Assembly: GCA_902774845.1 (NCBI GenBank)
Contig: CACYJU010000004.1
Span: 62,001-126,000 of the forward strand
Origin: an uncultured Bacteroidota bacterium
GTDB lineage: Bacteria > Bacteroidota > Bacteroidia > Bacteroidales > P3
Reading direction: 5' to 3'
Length of the DNA: 64,000 bases
The translations under genes were made by a program, and so were the position numbers. Under the pieces are notes generated by a model that saw only the letters and a list, made by a program, of their open reading frames with translations, did not search any database and was not told where the DNA came from. Below, one piece after another: positions 60,725 through 64,000 of this stretch; within the stretch, counting starts at the first letter, position 1, and each line of letters begins with the position of its first letter.

Positions 60725-61252
60725 TTGACAATCACCGAACATACTGCCCTATTCCTTGACCGCGACGGGGTTCTGAACCGGCTGCGGAGGGACGATTATG
60801 TGAAATGTCCCGAAGAGCTGGAGGTGCTGCCAGGCGTGAAGGAAGCGCTCGAGCTGCTACGCAAGCGGTTCGCACATATTTTCATCGTCACCAACCAGCA
60901 AGGTGTCAAAAAAGGTCTCATGACCGAAGAAGACCTCACGGCTGTGCATCACAAGCTCCTCGACGCCATAGGAGAGATTGACCATATATACTATTGCATA
61001 GAGCGACAGAGCGCCCACAGCTTCTATCGCAAACCCAATATCGGCATGGCGTTGCAGGCCCGCAGGGATTATCCCGACATACGCCTGAAAGAGTGCGTGA
61101 TGGTGGGCGACTCCGCGTCAGACATGCTTTTCGGCCGACGTGCCGGCATGACCACCGTACTCATAGGCGACACCAACGACATAGCCCTCAAACACCCCAA
61201 GCTGGTAGACCACTACTACCCCACCCTGCTGGAATTTGCGGTTAATGGTTAA
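60725..61252 (+). CDS. gmhB: D-glycero-D-manno-heptose 1,7-bisphosphate 7-phosphatase
   Basis: HAD phosphatase removing the 7-phosphate in heptose synthesis. The 175 residues have the HAD nucleophile motif LFLDRDGVLNRL, IFIVTNQQGVKKGLMTEEDL and VMVGDSASDMLFGRRAGM. The zinc-loop Cys residues usual in GmhB (CxH...CxC) are not evident: YYCIERQSAHSFYRKPNIGM replaces that loop, so it belongs to the shorter, metal-loop-poor group. The start is TTG at 60725. The last codons are made by a GGTTAAC repeat. Confidence 0.88.
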   Translation: MTITEHTALFLDRDGVLNRLRRDDYVKCPEELEVLPGVKEALELLRKRFAHIFIVTNQQGVKKGLMTEEDLTAVHHKLLDAIGEIDHIYYCIERQSAHSFYRKPNIGMALQARRDYPDIRLKECVMVGDSASDMLFGRRAGMTTVLIGDTNDIALKHPKLVDHYYPTLLEFAVNG

Positions 61253-61295
61253 CGGTTAACGGTTAACGATTAATGGTTAAAGGTTAGTAATCTGA
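61240..61295 (+). repeat. GGTTAAC heptamer array at the gmhB stop
   Basis: GGTTAATGGTTAACGGTTAAC-type units, about six; the gmhB stop codon lies in the second unit. Confidence 0.85.
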
Positions 61296-61310
61296 CCGAC
61301 ATCCGATAGG

Positions 61311-62186
61311 TTAGTTTGCACGGAACACTATGTAGTTCATGTATTTTTTGTTGTAGGGTCGGTCGTTGCCCTCTATGAAGTGGTTCACCCTCCCCTCTCC
61401 GTCTCGCCACCAGCCGTGAGCTGAACCTCCTACCAGATAGACAGCCTCTTCCACTCCCAGCCTTGCGAGCGCCTTGCTGAAGTCGTTCATCATGACACGA
61501 TCAGCACAAGCCACTATGCAATAACGCCCGTCCATCACACAGAGTGCCCTGCGGGGTGCCGCATTTTCAGGATTGTTCTCCACAGCCGCTCCATTGTCCA
61601 CAGCCGCATACTGCCTGAAGAAGAATCCACCCTGCTCGGTAGCCTGCTCGAAGAGCGGCGAGTTGTCGGCAACGCCGATGGTCATACGTCCGTCGAAGAT
61701 AGCACAATAGCCCCGTTTCGAGAGTCCCCATGAGAGAGGCTCGCCGGCATACACGTAGGCGCCGACTATCTTGCCGTTGTCGCGACGTATGTCTGCCGCC
61801 ATCGTAGCCAGCAGTATGTCCGAATCCGAGTCGCTGAGTTTCCCAATATAGAGTTCCGGAGTGGTGTTGATGGGAATGAGCACCTGCAGCTGCATGCTGT
61901 CGACGGCCGTGTCTAACACAACTATTTCGGCAGACTGAGAGTTGTCGACATTGTCAAGCCAGGTTATGGCAGGCTCTGCGTCGACGGTCTGCTGTTCGGT
62001 GACAGGAGTTTCGTCGAGTGGTTCAGTCTGGTTCTTCGGTTGCAGTACTACAACCAGTACGCCCACCGCCACCATCGCCAACGCCAGCAGCAGCCATAGC
62101 CACCACAGACGGCGCGACCGTTTCTTCTTGCCGCCACCTCCGATGATGCGTATCTCGTCTTCGTTTATTTCTTGTCCGTTAGTCAT
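61311..62186 (-). CDS. Membrane-anchored phosphodiester-glycosidase-like protein (NAGPA fold)
   Basis: A 291-residue single-pass membrane protein: cytoplasmic Lys/Arg-rich N-terminus (GGGKKKRSRR), one TM (LWLLLALAMVAVGVLVVVL) and an extracytoplasmic domain. The latter has GAYVYAGEPLSWGLSKRGYC, IFDGRMTIGVADN, RRALCVMDGRYCIVACAD and EEAVYLVGGSAHGWW. This order resembles the phosphodiester glycosidase/NAGPA domain of exopolysaccharide-processing proteins. The catalytic assignment is tentative. Confidence 0.65.
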   Translation of the reverse strand: MTNGQEINEDEIRIIGGGGKKKRSRRLWWLWLLLALAMVAVGVLVVVLQPKNQTEPLDETPVTEQQTVDAEPAITWLDNVDNSQSAEIVVLDTAVDSMQLQVLIPINTTPELYIGKLSDSDSDILLATMAADIRRDNGKIVGAYVYAGEPLSWGLSKRGYCAIFDGRMTIGVADNSPLFEQATEQGGFFFRQYAAVDNGAAVENNPENAAPRRALCVMDGRYCIVACADRVMMNDFSKALARLGVEEAVYLVGGSAHGWWRDGEGRVNHFIEGNDRPYNKKYMNYIVFRAN

Positions 62187-62220
62187 TGGTCCTATATTGA
62201 GTGTGAAACCCCGCCAGCCG

Positions 62221-62574
62221 TCAGCCTACAACCAAGTCTTTCAGTTGCTTCAACGCCTCTTTCGAAGCCGTGAGCATGATACTTGCCGATTTTCCGTCCG
62301 ACAGCGCCAGCTGTTGTTTCTGAATGTTTATATAGTTGATATATTGCCGATTGATTATAAGGCTCTTTCCGATACGTATGAAATCCGTGTTACCCGAAGT
62401 GAGCTGGTTGGCGATAAGCCGTTCCACCTGACCGAGCTGTAGCGTCACAACGCGGGTCTCCCCGTTGACGGCACTGATGGTCGAATAGTTGCCGTCGGCG
62501 AGTATGCAGAGCACATCGTCGGCGGCGATTCGCACCAGTTCGACACTCGTACTTATAATCAGGTATTCCTTCAT
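62221..62574 (-). CDS. LytTR-domain DNA-binding protein
   Basis: A 117-residue protein consisting only of a LytTR DNA-binding domain: VELVRIAADDVLCILADGNY, TLQLGQVERLI, FIRIGKSLIINRQYINYIN and a C-terminal helix. It has no receiver domain, so it is probably a one-component regulator. The ATG at 62574 lies only about 5 nt after the predicted transcription start, i.e. a nearly leaderless mRNA. The next gene downstream is the membrane protein at 61311. Confidence 0.88.
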   Translation of the reverse strand: MKEYLIISTSVELVRIAADDVLCILADGNYSTISAVNGETRVVTLQLGQVERLIANQLTSGNTDFIRIGKSLIINRQYINYINIQKQQLALSDGKSASIMLTASKEALKQLKDLVVG

Positions 62575-62584
62575 TTTGCGACTG

Positions 62585-62592
62585 CAAAGATA
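62585..62592 (-). promoter_or_regulatory. -7 box for the LytTR gene
   Basis: On the minus strand TATCTTTG followed by C, placing the start about 5 nt before the ATG. Confidence 0.65.
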
Positions 62593-62668
62593 CAAAAAGA
62601 TGCGACATTATCCATATCATAACCAATATATTTGTGACTTTAGTTACATATCCGTCTCATTGAAAATC

Positions 62669-63490
62669 CTACGGGATAAATTTTGAAGGTTTACACAATC
62701 TCGGACATTCCTTCAGCTGTCCTTCAAAACTTAAAGATTCATCCATATCTGAGCCTATACATACATGCGTCATCTCTACCAACTCTCCATTCCCTGCGCG
62801 GTACGACACTTCCATCACATCCGACTTCTTGAGACTTTGTATCATATCGTCGAATGACACCATGACACGTATTATCCCTGATTCCACATCGCTGTAGTCG
62901 GTCAAATTTTCGTCTAGAGGAACTTCACTCCATTTTCCGTATCCACTACGGAACTTCAAAGTCAGATCATTGATCACCGTGTCGATATAATTTGTAACAA
63001 CCAGAAAGGCACGCTTCTCATCACCGTCATACTGAGCTAATATCACATTTGCCATCCTATCATTGCTTTCCCATGAAGATCTAAAGAAAGTCGTGAACAT
63101 TACCTCCACGCTGTCGTCAACATCCACCTCCCAAAGATAGGGAATCCAAATAAAATCATAGAAACAATTGCTATCAAACCCCCTTTTGTCTGTAGACAAC
63201 CTATACGCGAGCTGGCGAGACCAAGCCCGATACTCCTTATTCGTCTCAAACAGAGCATCATATCGTATAGCAACGCTAAGTGTGTCAGCCAAACGTTTCA
63301 GCGGCCCGCACAGTTCCTGTGCACTCAATGTACTATCGTTCAGCATTGTCACCACCGAATCAAACTGGGACTCAATAGCATACCGTCTCTCATTGGTAAA
63401 CTCAGTATTTGTGTTCATGTTTGTCTTTTTCGGACTACCGAAACCACACAGAGCAAGGCAAGACATAATGGCGAAAAGTAACTGTTTCAT
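62669..63490 (-). CDS. Exported protein, unknown function
   Basis: A 273-residue exported protein with signal LLFAIMSCLALCGFGS (a possible lipobox LALC or MSC, not clear-cut). The mature part has YAIESQFDSVVTMLNDSTLS, RAWSRQLAYRLSTDKRGFD and AFLVVTNYIDTVINDLTLKF. The gene is more AT-rich than the bulk of the window, as is its neighbour to the right. No family recognised. Confidence 0.7.
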   Translation of the reverse strand: MKQLLFAIMSCLALCGFGSPKKTNMNTNTEFTNERRYAIESQFDSVVTMLNDSTLSAQELCGPLKRLADTLSVAIRYDALFETNKEYRAWSRQLAYRLSTDKRGFDSNCFYDFIWIPYLWEVDVDDSVEVMFTTFFRSSWESNDRMANVILAQYDGDEKRAFLVVTNYIDTVINDLTLKFRSGYGKWSEVPLDENLTDYSDVESGIIRVMVSFDDMIQSLKKSDVMEVSYRAGNGELVEMTHVCIGSDMDESLSFEGQLKECPRLCKPSKFIP

Positions 63491-63562
63491 GCAGATAACT
63501 TTGGTTTCAATATTGTGGTCATGCGTTATATAGAATTCATTTCGTGATGTATAGAAGGACCA

Positions 63563-64000
63563 CTAATCCAAACAGGAAACGATGTTAGCCCAGTCTATAA
63601 GCATCTGCGACGTGGAAATATGAAATAGGCCTCGGTTCCAATCACAACAAATACTGCCGGTCCATTCATTACGAGCTGCCAGCCATTCGTCAATGTCATG
63701 TGAAAGTTTTGATATTGTTTCATGTGCTTTCACATCCAGCCCGTATTCTTTTCCTTTAGCCATCATGTCCTGGTCGGAGCAAAGTGCGTTGTACTCCGCC
63801 AGGCAGCAAGAAACAAGCATCTGTTTTGCTGGCTCTTGGTATACTCCTGTAATAATGGAAGGATATTCATTGGGGAAAGACAGCCCTAAATCCCTCTCAT
63901 ATAAAGACATGTGCGCTTTGTCAATCTTGTAGTGTTTAGCACACCGTATCCTTCCGCAGCTCCAACCGCTGGCATCTGCATACCACCAATCAATGAAACA
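63563..64000 (-). CDS. Hypothetical protein, N-terminus beyond the window
   Basis: The frame is open from the right edge to the stop at 63563-63565, giving at least 145 residues. The first visible residues, CFIDWWYADASGWSCGRI, RCAKHYKIDKAHMSLYERDL, are Trp- and Cys-rich. The C-terminal part (HDIDEWLAARNEWTGSICCD) continues the pattern. An internal Met at 63910 is not needed as start. No family recognised; the short unknown proteins here could belong to a larger accessory block to the right. Confidence 0.65.
   Translation of the reverse strand, partial: CFIDWWYADASGWSCGRIRCAKHYKIDKAHMSLYERDLGLSFPNEYPSIITGVYQEPAKQMLVSCCLAEYNALCSDQDMMAKGKEYGLDVKAHETISKLSHDIDEWLAARNEWTGSICCDWNRGLFHISTSQMLIDWANIVSCLD

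Overview
This window is a chromosomal stretch of a Bacteroidota bacterium, most likely order Bacteroidales. The evidence is the repeated -7 promoter box TAnnTTTG (about 15 clear copies, usually continuing to C), the near absence of Shine-Dalgarno sites, and gene families typical of this group: DUF4831, DUF3127, Porin_10, the rSAM/lipoprotein pair, an ExbB-ExbD-ExbD cluster, a T9SS C-terminal sorting domain and a eukaryote-type GlyRS. Family or genus cannot be fixed from sequence alone. I saw no rRNA, tRNA, CRISPR array, prophage or transposase.

Layout. 1-6.6 kb: 5' end of proS (minus), alkaline phosphatase, an exported beta-rich protein, Kdo transferase and an Omp85-like outer-membrane assembly protein. 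6.6-11.2 kb: polyprenyl diphosphate synthase, an ExbB/4-TM/ExbD/ExbD energy-transduction operon and a TrmN6-like methyltransferase. 11.8-17.6 kb: crotonase and 3-hydroxyacyl-CoA dehydrogenase, a tetrapyrrole-methylase-type methyltransferase and two exported proteins, one with MORN-like repeats. 17.7-19.7 kb: a radical SAM/SPASM enzyme with two lipoprotein partners, divergent from a hydrogenase-maturation unit (TM1266-like regulator and hydG). 21.5-35.6 kb: a HerA-like ATPase, CorA, DUF3127, folate cyclo-ligase, panD, a flippase-like membrane protein, trxB, a porin, pta, glyS and a TraB/GumN protein. 35.6-37.1 kb is gene-poor and full of repeats. 37.1-42.6 kb: a small AT-rich gene and a 1707-residue T9SS cargo adhesin. 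43-56.9 kb: gcvH, then a long minus-strand block (rnz, DUF4831, sodium symporter, YbjQ, MATE, HtrA, shikimate kinase, M23 peptidase, recN, sufS). 57-61.3 kb: glycosyltransferase plus hddA-gmhA-hddC-gmhB, a complete GDP-D-glycero-alpha-D-manno-heptose pathway. The rest is minus-strand: a phosphodiester-glycosidase-like protein, a LytTR regulator and two unknowns.

The most unusual content is between the genes, and sometimes inside them. (1) A roughly 75-nt element with three stems and compensatory base changes occurs in four full copies plus partial ones, always in the same orientation relative to neighbouring genes; one copy is translated inside shikimate kinase. (2) A short hairpin with an invariant TGCC loop sits directly after TAG stop codons of three genes. 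(3) Most gene junctions carry 7-14 bp direct-repeat phrases (ACATATCA, TTGAACC, ATTAACC, TGCTTGAG and others), and five genes contain them in frame. (4) There is a cloverleaf-like 127-nt structure, a MITE-like element with 17-bp terminal inverted repeats and a perfect 38-bp AT palindrome. All of this was read by eye; no folding or database search was run.
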